This document shows positions 47,690-63,762 of a stretch of 64,000 bases of DNA, one piece after another (within the stretch, counting starts at the first letter, position 1; the number at the start of each line of letters is the position of its first letter). The position numbers were made by a program, and so were the translations under genes. The notes beneath the pieces are model-generated. The model ran no database searches and was not told where the DNA came from. It saw only the letters and a list, made by a program, of their open reading frames with translations. The DNA is taken from positions 13,754,591-13,818,590 of the forward strand of contig NC_135567.1 of the NCBI RefSeq assembly GCF_964340395.1. The letters run 5' to 3'. This DNA is from Glandiceps talaboti (Eukaryota; Hemichordata; Enteropneusta; Spengelidae).

Positions 47690-48255
47690 TACTCAAGGAG
47701 ACTATTAGCAGACTACCACAGGGGGTGTTCCACCTATAACTGTATTTCACAGTACTCTAGGAGAGACTATTAGCAGACTACCACAGGGGGTGTTCCACCT
47801 ATAACTGTATTTCACAGTACTTTAGGAGAGACTATTAGCGTATTACCACAGGGGGTGTCCCACCTATAACTGTATTTTACAGTACTCTAGCAGAGAATGT
47901 TACAGTTCAACCCGGGGATGTTACACCTATAACTGTATTTTACAGTACTCTAGGAGAGACTATTAGTGTATTACCACAGGGGGTGTTCCACCTATAACTG
48001 TATTTCACAGTAATGTAGGAGAGACTATTAGTGTATTAGCACAGGGGGTGTTCCACCCATAACTGTATTTTACAGTACTCTAGTCCTGTCTTTCAGAGTC
48101 TACCACGGTGTTCTGCTAATGACTATTTTACAGTACTGTAGTCAGAGGTCTACCCGGGGGTGTTCCACCTATGACTGTATTTTAAAGTACTGTAGAAGAG
48201 ACTATTAGAGTTCTACCCCAGGAGTGCTCCACGTATGACTTTATTTTACAATAAA
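47690..48255. repeat. 65-bp minisatellite, about 8 copies
   Basis: The unit includes TACTCTAGGAGAGACTATTA, CCACAGGGGGTGTTCCACCT and ATAACTGTATTTCACAG, with a 65-bp period in the first copies and more divergence to the right. Confidence 0.9.
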
Positions 48256-49890
48256 AATACAGAAGACTTTCATACATTGTTATTTTATGGTTTATAGCTT
48301 GAGACCTACAATGTATTTCATTGAAAACTGTAAAGATTGATGAAAGGTATACAATAGAAGTAATTGTTGAGTTCAAATGTTTAATTTTGAAAAGACATTC
48401 ATGGCAAATTTTTACAAATAAGTTAAAAGCAATCATTGAAAGTAAAAATGAATGAAAAAAGCCATTAAGGTTTTTTCTGCAAAAAGTTGAAAACACGCAT
48501 CAACTCTTATTAACCATTCTATTCTTTAAAAAAAAAGAGAGGTCATTTTAAACTTTTGTACAAGTACAAATTCACTATAATTTAAAGGTGATTTACTTGA
48601 CATATATGTGATAGTTCCACATTTTTCTAGTCAACCTATAGTCTTGAAGGACAGTGACTTGCTACTACTATTTCATCAATCCAAATTGACATTCGGGTTA
48701 CTGAAGGACAAGCGAAATTTCAAAAATCAAAATGGCGGTTAGGATAGCTGAAATTGTAGTCTGCTGTCCTTCTGTATTACAGGTAGGCTAACATTTTGTT
48801 TTTATTTTACCAGATTTATTTTGTAACTTTTCATTCCAAAAGGAATGACACAAAGATAGTTTTACCAAGATTTTCCCTCCAATTTTTTCGGACCAAAAAT
48901 TGACAATTTATACAGGTAGGCTACAGTTAGGATAGCTGAAATAGTGTAGTAGCGTTAGTCCTTCAAGTCTACAAGTAGGCTACTCTAGGCTACCAACACA
49001 CAATCTCCTGGGTTGCCACTAAAAATGAGATAACAACACCCTATTAATGTCAAGTTGATGACCAAAATGCTACTGTCAACATCATCCCTGTTAGCATGAC
49101 ACCAAATTATTGACAGAAATCTTAATAGTGTTTAACATGTTGTCCTGTAGGCAGAGAAGTAAATATGGTTGCTATGACAACACAGATACACTCCATTAAA
49201 TTAGCATTCTGTTATTTAACATACCAGTAGTTTAATCTGTTGTGGAGTGAAGAGTGGTTGTCAAGGAAACCACTCTGTGGCCCAAAACTCTACACACCAA
49301 TATCACCATAGGGTTATGATATAACCCAAAAATTTTGTTCCTCATAAAAATGTCACCAGATTTGGGTCAGAGTTTGTCAAGCTTACTGTTTGTGCTACCA
49401 GACTGAATTTCAGGATAAAATGACCTTTGACCTCAGTGTAAAATTGATGAAAAGTTATGTCTTGATAAAGTTGATACTGTGTTATTTTGAATTTGTTGTG
49501 TAAGAATTTTGAATTGTGTGTTTTATCAGCAGTAAATAACAAAATATTGGCATGAATCTTCTGCTACTTTCGGAAATGTGCGAATTTTTTCCCGAAAAGT
49601 TCAAGTTATGTCCACTGATGAAATCTGCACTTTTTTGGGACTGCGATATTCAATAGCTCGATTTTCTAACTCCCAATATTTCTCTGTTACTTGCCCCAGA
49701 GTGGTTGCTTAGATACCATGGTTGCTATGTACATTTACAGTTATACTTATTGACCTGTGATGACCCTAATGAAGGTTAAAGGTCAAACAGTTGTGATCAC
49801 TTTGTTGCCGGGATATGAGGGTTGTCAAGTTGTAATTGTTTGAATAGAAATGAACTGCAAAGATCAATTTCTGTTGACAGTATTTGGCAG
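48256..49890. other. Non-coding stretch with a local duplication and DR1-like motifs
   Basis: GTTAGGATAGCTGAAAT occurs at 48738 and 48926, each followed by a GTAGGCTA segment. DR1-like motifs lie at 49421 (TGACCTTTGACCT) and 49773 (AGGTTAAAGGTCA). The minus-strand frame at 48182-48496 has no known domain. Confidence 0.45.
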
Positions 49891-50700
49891 TAACACTTTC
49901 CCGCCAAAAATTTCAGACAAAGTTTTGTTACAATTTTTTTTTAGCCAAAAATCTGCTGAAATATTTTGGGGGATGACGTGTTCCAAATTCAAGTGTATTT
50001 TAAGCGATTTAAGTTAATTTTTTGGACTTTGCCGTTTAATTCTGTGCAAGAATAAATTGCCACATTTTGATGTTAAAAATTGATCAAAAGTTTATAAAAG
50101 ATTTATAAAAATCAACTTACGATATTTGCTCACATATGTCTGGTTTACAGTAATTCATTCTACTATGTCAGATAGCTTTCAGTGATTGTAAATCAAAATT
50201 ATTTGAATTACAATTTTTCACTCTTTGTAACTTTTGAAAATATTTTAAGTTTGTTTTTGATAGGATGCATGAAAGTGACAATTTTCAGTGAATTGGCACC
50301 AAAATTTGGACAAAATTTCACAAATTTTCTATTCAAATTGAAATTTTTCATATTTTTTCACATGTCAGCTACAAATGTACACAGATGTAACTTCACAAAA
50401 TAAAATTATTTGATTGAAATTTTATCGTTCCATAACTTTTCAAAAAAATATTTAGACTGGCAACATAAAAGTGGTATTTCACAGTAAATTGGGACCAAAA
50501 TTTATAAGGTCAGATAAAAAAATTATAAATCAAAATTATTTGAGCAATTGTTGCTCTGTTCTTTGTAACTTTGTGCAATATTTTGAGCTCATTTTAGATC
50601 GACAGCACAAAATAGGTACTTCTCAATGAGTTGGCACCAAAATTTTAACAAAATTATGCAAAAATGTCACAGAAATAGAACTTTTTCATATTTGTTCAAC
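49891..50700. repeat. TTTCCCGCC-type repeat family (block 5)
   Basis: CTTTCCCGCCAAAAATTTC at 49896, then several decayed units with AAATCAAAATTATTTGA, CTTTGTAACTTT and ATTTTAGA boxes. Confidence 0.6.
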
Positions 50701-51235
50701 CTTCACATGTGTCGGCTGCCAACATGTTTATAATGTCAGATGCCATCCAGGGATCATCCAAATCAGTGGGGTCATGGCATGTATGCATGTAAAATTTAAG
50801 ACTCGTTCCAGGACATCTGGCACATGGCAACTCATTAGTTTCAACATGTGTTTGTTATACTCTGAATATTTATGGCAAATTTTTGACGTCCAGCCCCAGG
50901 ATCAAACATGTGTTGAGAAGACACATACAAACATGATGGATATTTTTCAGGTATTTATTTACTAGCCAGGGGCTGAGAAACTACATGGCGACGTAAGCGC
51001 TCCAATTATTATCGGACTCCAACTCTCCAATTATTATTGGACTGTACCCGAAGGGAACGTGAATGTGAGAGTACTCTGTAATGTTCACACTGTAGTGAGC
51101 ACTCGTCTTCATTTCTCTTTCACAGCTACAAAAAAATTTACCTCAATTTTACTCAAATGAGTGTAAAGATAGTGCACCACAAATGATAATACCATTCCAT
51201 TTGAATATCATAAATTTTTGTTGCTTGTGAAAGTT
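50701..51235. other. Non-coding stretch
   Basis: A 63-codon + frame at 50774-50965 shows no known domain. A short duplication CTCCAATTATTAT(C/T)GGACT lies at 51000-51045. Confidence 0.5.
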
Positions 51236-51640
51236 TACTGTAGTTTTCCCTCCAAAATTTAAAAACAAAATTGTCGTTCTTTTGAAATTTCCTGTTCACC
51301 TCAACTTTATTTTGGACAGAAAGATTACAAATAACTATTCTACATAAATTTACATCAAAATTATGTCATTTTTTCTTCTGCCAAAAGTATAAAAATGAAA
51401 TTGTTGTTCTCTTCTGAAATTTCATGTTCACTTCAACTTTATTTTGGAGAGAAAGATTACAAATAACTATTCTACATAAATTTATATCAAAATGATGGCA
51501 TTTTTTCTTTTCCCAAAAGTTTAAAAATGAAATTGTTGTTTTCTTCAGAAATTTTATGTTCACCTCAACTTTATTTTGGAGATACAGATTACAATTAAAC
51601 CTTCAAAGTATATTTGAATCAAAATTGTAGAATATTTTCC
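51236..51640. repeat. ~130-bp tandem repeat, 3 copies (block 6 of the intronic family)
   Basis: AAATTGTTGTTCTCTTCTGA, then TTCACTTCAACTTTATTTTG and GATTACAAATAACTATTCTA recur. Confidence 0.85.
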
Positions 51641-51889
51641 AGAAAAATTAACTGGGATTCAGTTTTTACCTGATTTTCCCAGCTTTTCCCAACAAAAACA
51701 TGTTTTATTTACTGTTTGGGAAACCAAGTAACAATGAAGGAATTCAGGGAAAACTTGCATTTTCATGCCATGTTCCATTATTTTGTATTCGTGGGATGTT
51801 TACTAAAACCTAATCAGTTCTTGCCATTACCCTACAGAACACGTCTACCAAATTTCATTTGAATTGAGTCAGTCGTTAGGCGGGAAACT

Positions 51890-52665
51890 CAGTAGTCTAG
51901 TCCCTATACAGTATCGTTACGATTTACACCTCCACTTACATAGTCTAGTCCCTATACAGTATCGTTACCATTTACACCTCCACTTACATAGTCTAGTCCC
52001 TATACAGTATCGTTACCATTTACACCTCCACTTACATAGTCTAGTCCCTATACAGTATCGTTACCATTTACACCTCCACTTACATAGTCTAGTTCATATA
52101 CAGTATCGTTACGATTTACACCTCCACTTACATAGTCTAGTCCCTATACAGTATCGTTACGATTTACACCTCCACTTACATAGTCTAGTCCCTATACAGT
52201 ATCGTTACCATTTACACCTCCACTTACATAGTCTAGTCCCTATACAGTATCGTTACGATTTACACCTCCACTTACATAGTCTAGTCCCTATACAGTATCG
52301 TTACGATTTACACCTCCACTTACATAGTCTAGTCCCTATACAGTATCGTTACGATTTACACCTCCACTTACATAGTCTAGTCCCTATACAGTATCGTTAC
52401 GATTTACACCTCCACTTACATAGTCTAGTCCCTATACAGTATCATTACGATTTACACCTCCACTTACATAGTCTAGTCCCTATACAGTATCGTTACGATT
52501 TACACCTCCACTCACATAGTCTAGTCCCTATACAGTATCGTTACGATTTACACCTCCACTCACATAGTCTAGTCCCTATACAGTATCGTTACGATTTACA
52601 CCTCCACTCACATAGTCTAGTCCCTATACAGTATCGTTACGATTTACACCTCCACTTACATGGTT
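51890..52665. repeat. 48-bp minisatellite, 16 copies
   Basis: The unit is TAGTCTAGTCCCTATACAGT, ATCGTTACGATTTACACCTC, CACTTACA. Copies are almost identical, with C/G variants at one position (ACCATT or ACGATT) arranged in blocks. The 48-bp period keeps a 282-codon + frame open (a 16-residue repeat ending HLHLH). No unique domain and no plausible start codon support a gene. Confidence 0.97.
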
Positions 52666-53095
52666 TAGTTAGAGACCACATTGGCATCCTGACTAGAAAC
52701 TCAGGTACATGAAATACTTGGGAACTCAGGTAGATTTTACATGCTTAGAGTCTAAAAACAAAGTGGCTCCATGTTTCTACCCTGTCTATCTCTGTAAACT
52801 ATCATTGTAAAGTAGGTATCTCTTGCTAGTTTCTGAGAAGTATTCTTTGTTTTGACATTTGACATGCCACTAATTGTGATATACGGTACTCCTAAGAAGA
52901 TAAACTATAGGAAATTAGAATGATTACGGTTTGAGCTCGTTTGTGGCTTTTTGTTTCGAGTAATCACTGTCTGCTTTCTACTAATTTCTTCTTTTTTTTA
53001 GAGATCTATGTTTTCACCACCACTTATTTTCAACTTTATGAAAGGAATGCCAGTATTAAAAGTATCGTTTTCAGTGGAATGTGACAGTTATATCC
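52666..53095. other. Non-coding stretch with a fragment of the 74-bp unit
   Basis: GGGAACTCAGGTAGATTTTA at about 52720 matches the 1.2-1.8 kb minisatellite. Nothing else recognised. Confidence 0.6.
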
Positions 53096-53850
53096 TGTCT
53101 GTCAAATTGTATTAGCATAGCAATTCCTCGCCAACTAATTTTAGAACACAAAATTGATTTTGTAATTTTTGAACAAAATTTGTGATCTGCTATAATTTTT
53201 TGAAATAATTGGACTAAATTTTAGACACTAATCATAAAAATAAACCATATTTTTAAATTAATGTCAAAATTTTGGCTGAAAAGTGGAAAAAAATGTTGGC
53301 ATGCCTGTCATTTTTGAAGACAACACTTTCCTGCTAAATACAGGAACAAAACTCAAATTTTAGAAACATTTGCACACCTCAAAATTATTAAGACTGAAAT
53401 CACAGGAAAAATCTTTTATTTTATGTTTAAGTATCACAAAATTTGACAAATTCCGTTGTCAGACTATCACAAACTTAACAATTTTTCTACCAAATATTCA
53501 TTAAAATCCTTGTTTTTTGCAATTTTTTGGATTATTGTAATTCTATTTTAGACAAATATCACCTGAATAATCCTAATTTATGACTATATATTAAAAGTTT
53601 GAAAATTCCATAGTTGGACTATTATTGTCACAAATTCAATAAGTTTCCCGCCAAATTTGTTATCAAACTTCTTGTTTTTCGTAATTTTTTGACACAGTGC
53701 ACTTTATTTTGGATACATATCACATAGTCATTGCTTATTGCTAACTTTATGTCAAAAATTTGAGGAAAATCATGTTTTAAGGGTATCATTTTCGGTGGAA
53801 TGTAACATTTTCAATCGGTCGTCTGCCACATGTAGACAGGAATTCTAGTT
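53096..53850. repeat. TTTCCCGCC-type repeat family (block 7)
   Basis: Units with TTTCCCGCCAAATTTG (53644), CTTGTTTTTCGTAATTTTTT and TTTTGGATA/TTTTAGACA boxes. AGTATC(G/A)TTTTC(A/G)GTGGAATGT recurs at about 53062 and 53785, flanking the block. Confidence 0.65.
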
Positions 53851-54184
53851 ATGTATTATACAACAGGGATAAGTGAGGTCCCAGGTGAAGTCAGGAGTCT
53901 ATAATTGAAATATCATTTCTGTTGACCCTAGCGGTGTGCGATACTTGATACTGAACCCTGGCGTTTGGTGATATCCGATATCGACAGTAACATAATCGTT
54001 GGAGACAGTCTCTGTCGATAACTGTAAAATTTGTCTAGAAATTTTAAAGAGAGTGTTATAAGGTATCCTGAGGTAAAATTACAAGCTACTGTATATGTAC
54101 GGTGTTATTATGATGGAAATGGCTTATTGCATGTTTGCTGTCTAATGCATTGTAAATGGAATGTCAGAGACTTGCTCTTTGCAT

Positions 54185-54214
54185 TGATGATGGTGGTGAT
54201 AATGATAATGATGA

Positions 54215-54248
<34 letters not shown>

Positions 54249-54665
54249 TGTCATGGTGACAGTTATTATGGTGGTGGTGGTGATAGTGGTTGTCATTCTG
54301 ATTATGGTGGTGCTGGTGTTGGTGGTGCTGACACTTGGAGGTGGTGGTAATGATAGTGGCTGTCATAGTGACAATGATTATGGTGGTGGTGGTGGTGATG
54401 ACAGTGGTTGTCATGGTGACAGTGATTATGGTGGTGGTGGTGATGATAGTGGTTGTCATGGTGACTTATGGTGGTGATTATGGTGCTGGTGATGCTGACA
54501 CTGGCGATGGTGATGGTAATGATAGTGGTTGTCATAGTGACAATGTTTATGGTGGTGGTGGTGGTGATGATAATGGTTGTCATGGTGATGATTATGGTGG
54601 CAGTGGTGGTGGCAGTGGTGATGGTGCTGGTGGTAATGTTGATGGTGAAATGGTTTGTGTAGATG
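54185..54665. repeat. Trinucleotide-rich minisatellite (GGT/GAT based)
   Basis: ATGGTGGTGGTGGTGATGA, then TAGTGGTTGTCATGGTGACA recurs. Open frames on both strands (Val/Met, Asp/Gly, Thr/Ile or His runs) are by-products. Confidence 0.95.
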
Positions 54666-54965
54666 ATATTTTTCATGATGACAGCGAGAGGAAAATCTGA
54701 ATCTACACACACACTGCATGTGAGCAGAAAAGTCATGATTTATTGAGTACTTCTTGTGTATGATTTATAGATTGGGTTATTAATTATGAATGGACAAATA
54801 AATCTACCAAACAGTTATGATGAAGAGAAGGAAATGGAAATGAAGTTGGGAAAAGTAGTCAGGGTCAAAGAATAGCACTATTAAACAGGAAGTACTTGAA
54901 CTACTCAATTGAATGTATAGAAATAGCAACCTGGTAAATAGATCGTATTGCAATTTGAACATGAT
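54666..54965. other. Non-coding stretch
   Basis: No supported feature. Confidence 0.6.
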
Positions 54966-55370
54966 TTAGAGTGTAAGGTACGACATATGTGTCGCACTGT
55001 AAGCTATTCACTCACATCTGTACTACTAGTCTGTAAGATACGACATTCATGCTACGCTATCAGCCAACATTCACATTTGATTCGTGCCACACTATCAGCT
55101 AGCACTCACTTACGTTTGTACTACTAGTTTGTAAGATACGGCATTCATGCTACGCTTTCAGCTACCACTCATGTTTGTACTACTAGTCTGTACGATACGA
55201 CATTCGTGCCAGACTATCAGCTACCACTCACATCTATACTACTAGTTTGTAAGATACGACATTCATGCCACGCTTTCAGCTACCACTCACATCTGTACTA
55301 CTACTAGTCTGTGAGCTATGACATTCATGCCACACTATCAGCTACCACTCATATCTGTACTTCTAATCTT
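54966..55370. repeat. ~60-bp tandem repeat, about 7 copies
   Basis: GTAAGATACGACATTCATGC, then CACGCTTTCAGCTACCACTC and ATCTGTACTACTAGTCT recur. Confidence 0.9.
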
Positions 55371-55959
55371 GCATTACATTTAATACATGTAAGTTTGAAC
55401 TTTTTATAATTGAAAGAGCATCAAATCTATTTTTTATTGACAATAAAGATATGTGCAGAGGTGCCACTGATATCTATCAAGACATTATATTATTGGGAGA
55501 TGTTAATATTGTAATCTTTGTAGGCGTAAAATTATCCAGGATGAAATGGAAATTTTTAAGGAGTTGTTTTAACGTCAGTAAATTTTAGTTTAATAGTTCC
55601 AATATGTATGTTGTTTGCCAAATACAGCAAAAAATATGCCTGTTGGTGAAAAGTACCAATAATCCTGTGTATTTTCAGGGTTCTCAATTAATCAGAATGC
55701 AAGACTGAAGACAGTTAGCATATAATATAAATAAAATTCATTATACTTACATTATACTGTGTACGAGCCAAGTTGAACCAAAAATATGGAATATATACTC
55801 CGGTCGTTTTACGCCATGACAGCAAGCATCTATGTCACGACAACACGGGTATGCCACTGATTCTGTTGTGTTTGAAATATGAGTCCAAACATTCAAAATT
55901 GCCATTACTTTCCTGATATTTCTTTGATACTACTGGCACTGGTATAATTATGTTATTCT
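55371..55959. other. Non-coding stretch
   Basis: No supported feature. Confidence 0.6.
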
Positions 55960-56089
55960 CCAATATTTTTCTTCATTCAGCCCGAAAATATTAAAACTTA
56001 AGGGTCTCTGTCACTACGAGTCTAGGTACTCAGTGACAAACGGCCCCTTAGGTCACTCTCATTTCGTCCTGAATGATGAAAATTATTGG
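55960..56089. mobile_element. MITE-like inverted-repeat element, copy 2
   Basis: Ends CCAATATTTTTCTTCATTCA (left) and TGAATGATGAAAATTATTGG (right) are near-complements. The inside contains AAGGGTCTCTGTCACTACGA and GTGACAAACGGCCCCTTAGG, related to the element at 18197-18316. The + frame starting at 56033 crosses the element and is not a gene. Confidence 0.75.
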
Positions 56090-56209
56090 GAAATACTACC
56101 TAAGACCATAAAGCTGTTTTCATTAGATTATGTTCCACAAAATAGATTCTCTTTTAAGGAAGGGCTTAATTGTCAAAACAAGATTATTCTAATGTGTGCA
56201 ATCTTCACA

Positions 56210-60085
<3,876 letters not shown>

Positions 60086-60300
60086 AGTGAGAGCAGCTAG
60101 GTGTTGTTGGGAAGTGTTTGATGGGAAATTGAAAACGTGACCCTAGCGAAACAATAAAGTTGGAACATGGACAACAATATATCAAGATGGTATGAAAGCT
60201 TAAGATATAGTCACATTGTCAATTTGTCACCGCAGAGTTTTGGATTTATTGTTTTCAAATGACAGCAGTTGAACTGTAATTGTAAATCTAGTCTAGTTCT
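60086..60300. other. Non-coding stretch between arrays
   Basis: No supported feature. Confidence 0.6.
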
Positions 60301-60304
60301 TAAT

Positions 60305-61105
60305 GATCATGGTACTAAGGGTTGCCGTTGCAACGAAAGTGTCATATACAGTACCTAGATTTATAGTTTGCCGATTGGTAATAAGGGTTGCCGTTGCAAC
60401 GAAAGTGTCATATACCGTACCTAGATTTATAGTTTGCCAATTGGTACTAAGGGTTGCCGTTGCAACGAAAGTGTCATATACAGTACCTAGATTTATAGTT
60501 TGCCGATTGGTACTAAGGGTTGCCGTTGCAACGAAAGTGTCATATACAGTACCTAGATTTATAGTTTGCCGATTGGTACTAAGGGTTGCCGTTGCAACGA
60601 AAGTGTCATATACCGTACCTAGATTTATAGTTTGCCGATTGGTACTAAGGGTTGCCTTTGCAACAAAAGTGTCATATATCGTACCTAGATTTACTGTTTG
60701 CCAATTGGTACTAAGGGTTGTCATTGCAACAAAAGTGTCATATACCGTACCTAGATTTATAGTTTGCCGATTGGTACTAAGGGTTGCCGTTGCAACAAAA
60801 GTGTCATATACCGTACCTAGATTTACAGTTTGCCGATTGGTACTAAGGGTTGCCGTTGCAACAAAAGTGTCATATACCGTACCTAGATTTAGTTTGATGA
60901 ATGTTACTAACAGTTGCCGTTGCAACAAGAATATCATATGCGGTACCTTGATTTTAAGTTTTGACGAATGATACTAGGGGTTATCATTGCAACAATACTA
61001 GTATCATATGCCATACCTAACTAGATTTATAGTTTGACGAATGGTACTAGAGGTTGTCGTTTCAACCATAGTATCATATGCCGTACTGAGATTTACGATC
61101 TGATC
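60305..61105. repeat. 66-bp minisatellite with GTTGCCGTTGCAAC palindrome, about 12 copies
   Basis: The unit is GGTACTAAGGGTTGCCGTTG, CAACGAAAGTGTCATATACC, GTACCTAGATTTATAGTTTG, CCGATT, with decayed copies at the right end. The 66-bp period keeps frames of 214 (minus) and 222 (plus) codons open; neither is a gene. GTTGC..GCAAC is the most invariant part and resembles an RFX X-box with one mismatch. Confidence 0.95.
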
Positions 61106-61360
61106 ATGGTTACCATTAATGATGTGGAAATACCTGTAATGGAAAAAGTGATTTACAATATAACTAGGTCTTTGTGGTAGCCAACGTGTAACATATGGTG
61201 ACTTTCCAAGGATGACATGTGACTTGTCATCATTGTTAATTCTGAATCTTAATTTTTGTACAATTTGACCCACTTTCTGTTCTCTGTTCACTCCTTACTT
61301 CTCAGCTTAAAAGCTAGTGTATCTCTGAACACTATTAGTGAAAACTGACACTGCAGAAAT
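61106..61360. other. Non-coding stretch
   Basis: No supported feature. Confidence 0.6.
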
Positions 61361-61364
61361 TGAT

Positions 61365-61705
61365 TGGTTGGATGGTTGGTTGGTCGGTTGGTCGGTTGGT
61401 TGGTTGGTTGGTTGGTTGGTTGGTTGGTTGGTTAGCTGGCTGGCTGGCTGGCTGGCTAATTGATTGATTGATTGATTGGTTGGTTGGTTAGCTGGCAGAC
61501 TGGTTGGTTGGTTGGTTGGCTGGCTGGCTGGCTGGTTGAGTGATTGATTGGTTGGTTGGTTGGTTGGTTGGTTGGTTGGCTGGTTAATTGGTTGGTTGGT
61601 TGGTTGGTTGGTTGGTTGGTTAATTGATTAGTATGTTAGCTGGCTGGCTGATAGAGAGATAGATAAATAAATTGGTTGATTGATTGATTGATTGATTGAT
61701 TGTGT
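61365..61705. repeat. GGTT/GGCT/GATT tetranucleotide microsatellite
   Basis: Long runs of GGTT, GGCT and GATT with a few interruptions. Confidence 0.98.
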
Positions 61706-61756
61706 TTGTCAATAGTGGGTTTCATGTACTGCTGGAAGATAACGTCATTCTTGGTT

Positions 61757-61820
61757 CACCATGATAAAATGGTTTTATAAATTAAAAATCCAAAATAATT
61801 ATCAAAATCCTCATCCATTT
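61757..61820 (+). mobile_element. Truncated end of the dispersed foldback-element arm
   Basis: ATGATAAAATGGTTTTATAA, then ATTAAAAATCCAAAATAA and AATCCTCATCCATT match the outer part of the arm at 3141-3309. Confidence 0.7.
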
Positions 61821-61869
61821 TATAACATGGTCAGGTAGATGAATGTTGTTTATGCAAATTTGTCGAAAT

Positions 61870-63310
61870 TTTAGAGTAAAGTAAATTTTATATTTTTTAT
61901 CAATAAAATTTGAAGAGCTATGATAAATCTCAAAAGTGCATTAAGTTGTAGGTAAATGAACTTTATTGCATGATTCTGTGTTGCGTGACGTAAAATTCCA
62001 ACGTTTTTTAATCGCCAAAAGTTTGAAGAGCGGAAATAGATAAAAAACATTTTCCCAAAAGTGTATTCACTCGTGGGTGAATGAACGCTATTGCATAATT
62101 CTGCACATTCAGACATTTTTTAATTGTCAAAATTTGAAGAGCCATAATAAATCATAGACTTGCATTAAAAAGTATCATAACTTACAAAGATAAATAAATT
62201 CTTATCGGTTTGAATCGAGAGTAGTAACTAGCAATGCTGGCATGACTTCTTTTCAACTTTTAAAGAACCACAACTCAAGTTAACCTGTTTTCCAAAAGAA
62301 CGTTGACGCGTGGGTAAATGAACGCTATGTCATGACATGATTCTGAAGGTAGAATTTACATGACTTTGTCAACTGTGAAGAGCTGTAATTCATGACAAAC
62401 AGTGCATTGACTTGCAGATAAATGAACGCTATGTCATGACTCGATTCTGAAGGTAAAATTTACAAGACTTTGTCAACTTTGAAGAGCTATAATTAATGAC
62501 AAACAGTGCATTTACCCACAAGTAAATGAACGCTATGTCATGACATGATTCGGAAGGTAAAATTTACAAGACTTTGCCAACTGTGAAGAGCTATAACTAA
62601 TGAAAAACAGTGCATTGACTCGTGGGTAAATGAACGCTATGTCATGACTCGATTCTGAAGGAATAATACTTTGCCAACTGTAAACAGATTCTATATAGAT
62701 GAAATTCAGTGGAATGACTTGTATTTTGAGATGACAAATGAACGGTGTCGTGATGATGCGATTCTAAAGTAATTATTAAAAGACAAGACAGAGTGTATTC
62801 TTTTTACTTTTAATTTCTAAAATTGAAGAGATGTCATGGATCAGAGACCGCGTCCCAAAAGTATTTTGACTTATGAATAACCGATTGCTATCATGTGACT
62901 ATGTGAGTTATAAAACTACTGAACGAGGTGGAGATAAAACTTACATTTTTGAAATCGTGACGTTTAAAAGAGCCGTAATAAATCAGACATTTTCGCAAAA
63001 GTACATTGACTTGTGAGAAATCGATTGCTGTCATGTGACTTTGTAAGTTATAAAACTACTGGACGGGGTGGAGATAAAACTTACATTTTTGAAATCGTGA
63101 CATTTAAAAGAGCCGTAATAAATCAGATATTTTCCCCGAAAGTCAGTGCATGCACATGAACGTTATTATTGCATAATCCTGCATTAGATGAGATAAGATT
63201 CAAACTTTTTTATTGCCAAAATTTGAAGAGATGTAGTAAACCCAAATTTTTTTCCCAAATGTGCCTTAAAATGGTAGATAAGCGCTAAATATTGCGTAAT
63301 TATACTTCAG
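61870..63310. repeat. Degenerate ~100-bp tandem repeat, about 12 copies
   Basis: GTAAATGAACGCTATGTCAT, GAAGGTAAAATTTACAAGAC and TTTGAAGAGCTATAATTAAT recur at about 104-bp spacing in 62.3-62.7 kb, with decayed copies around. Two long copies at 62.88-63.13 kb share TTATAAAACTACTG(A/G)ACG. Confidence 0.8.
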
Positions 63311-63446
63311 GTGTGGTATATTGAATAACGGTGGTAAATGGGACGTTTTCCCAAAAGTGCATTGATTTGTGGGTAAAATGATGACATCATGCATGTTGTA
63401 TAAAAATTGGTGCAAAACAATTCGTATCTCATTAAGTGGTCATATT

Positions 63447-63762
63447 GATGAGGATTGGGTATTTATTTTGGATTTTTAATTTATATAACAATTTTATCAT
63501 GGCTTCCTACTTGAAAAATCGATGTTAAACAACATTGTCTAAGTCTGTGTTTTTAACTCAATAAATTGCAAAAAGCTAAAAAATATGTAAAAAGTTTGAT
63601 ATCATGCGTACAATAACAAACATTTTATACATTTATTTAACTATTGTAATGTATTGAGTTACAAACACAGACTTGGTCTATGTTGTTTCACATTGATTTT
63701 TCAAGTAGGAAACCATCATAAAATTGTTTTATAAATGAAAAATCCAAAATAAATACCTAATC
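63447..63762. mobile_element. Complete foldback element with ~150-bp inverted arms
   Basis: The left arm (GATGAGGATTGGGTATTTAT, then CATGGCTTCCTACTTGAAAA) is the reverse complement of the right arm (TTTTTCAAGTAGGAAACCAT, then CCAAAATAAATACCTAATC). Identity is roughly 80-85% by eye, with the symmetry centre near 63605. Single arms of the same sequence occur at 3141, 11342 and 61757. Confidence 0.85.

Noticed and set aside
51864-52712. 282-codon + strand open frame with a 16-residue repeat
   Set aside because: It is entirely the 48-bp minisatellite; the period is a multiple of three, there is no unique domain, and the opening codon is not a convincing start.
54031-54736. Several frames rich in Val, Gly/Asp, His or Thr
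   Set aside because: GGT/GAT trinucleotide-rich minisatellite; no domain.
60293-60971. 214- and 222-codon frames on opposite strands
   Set aside because: Both follow from the 66-bp minisatellite.
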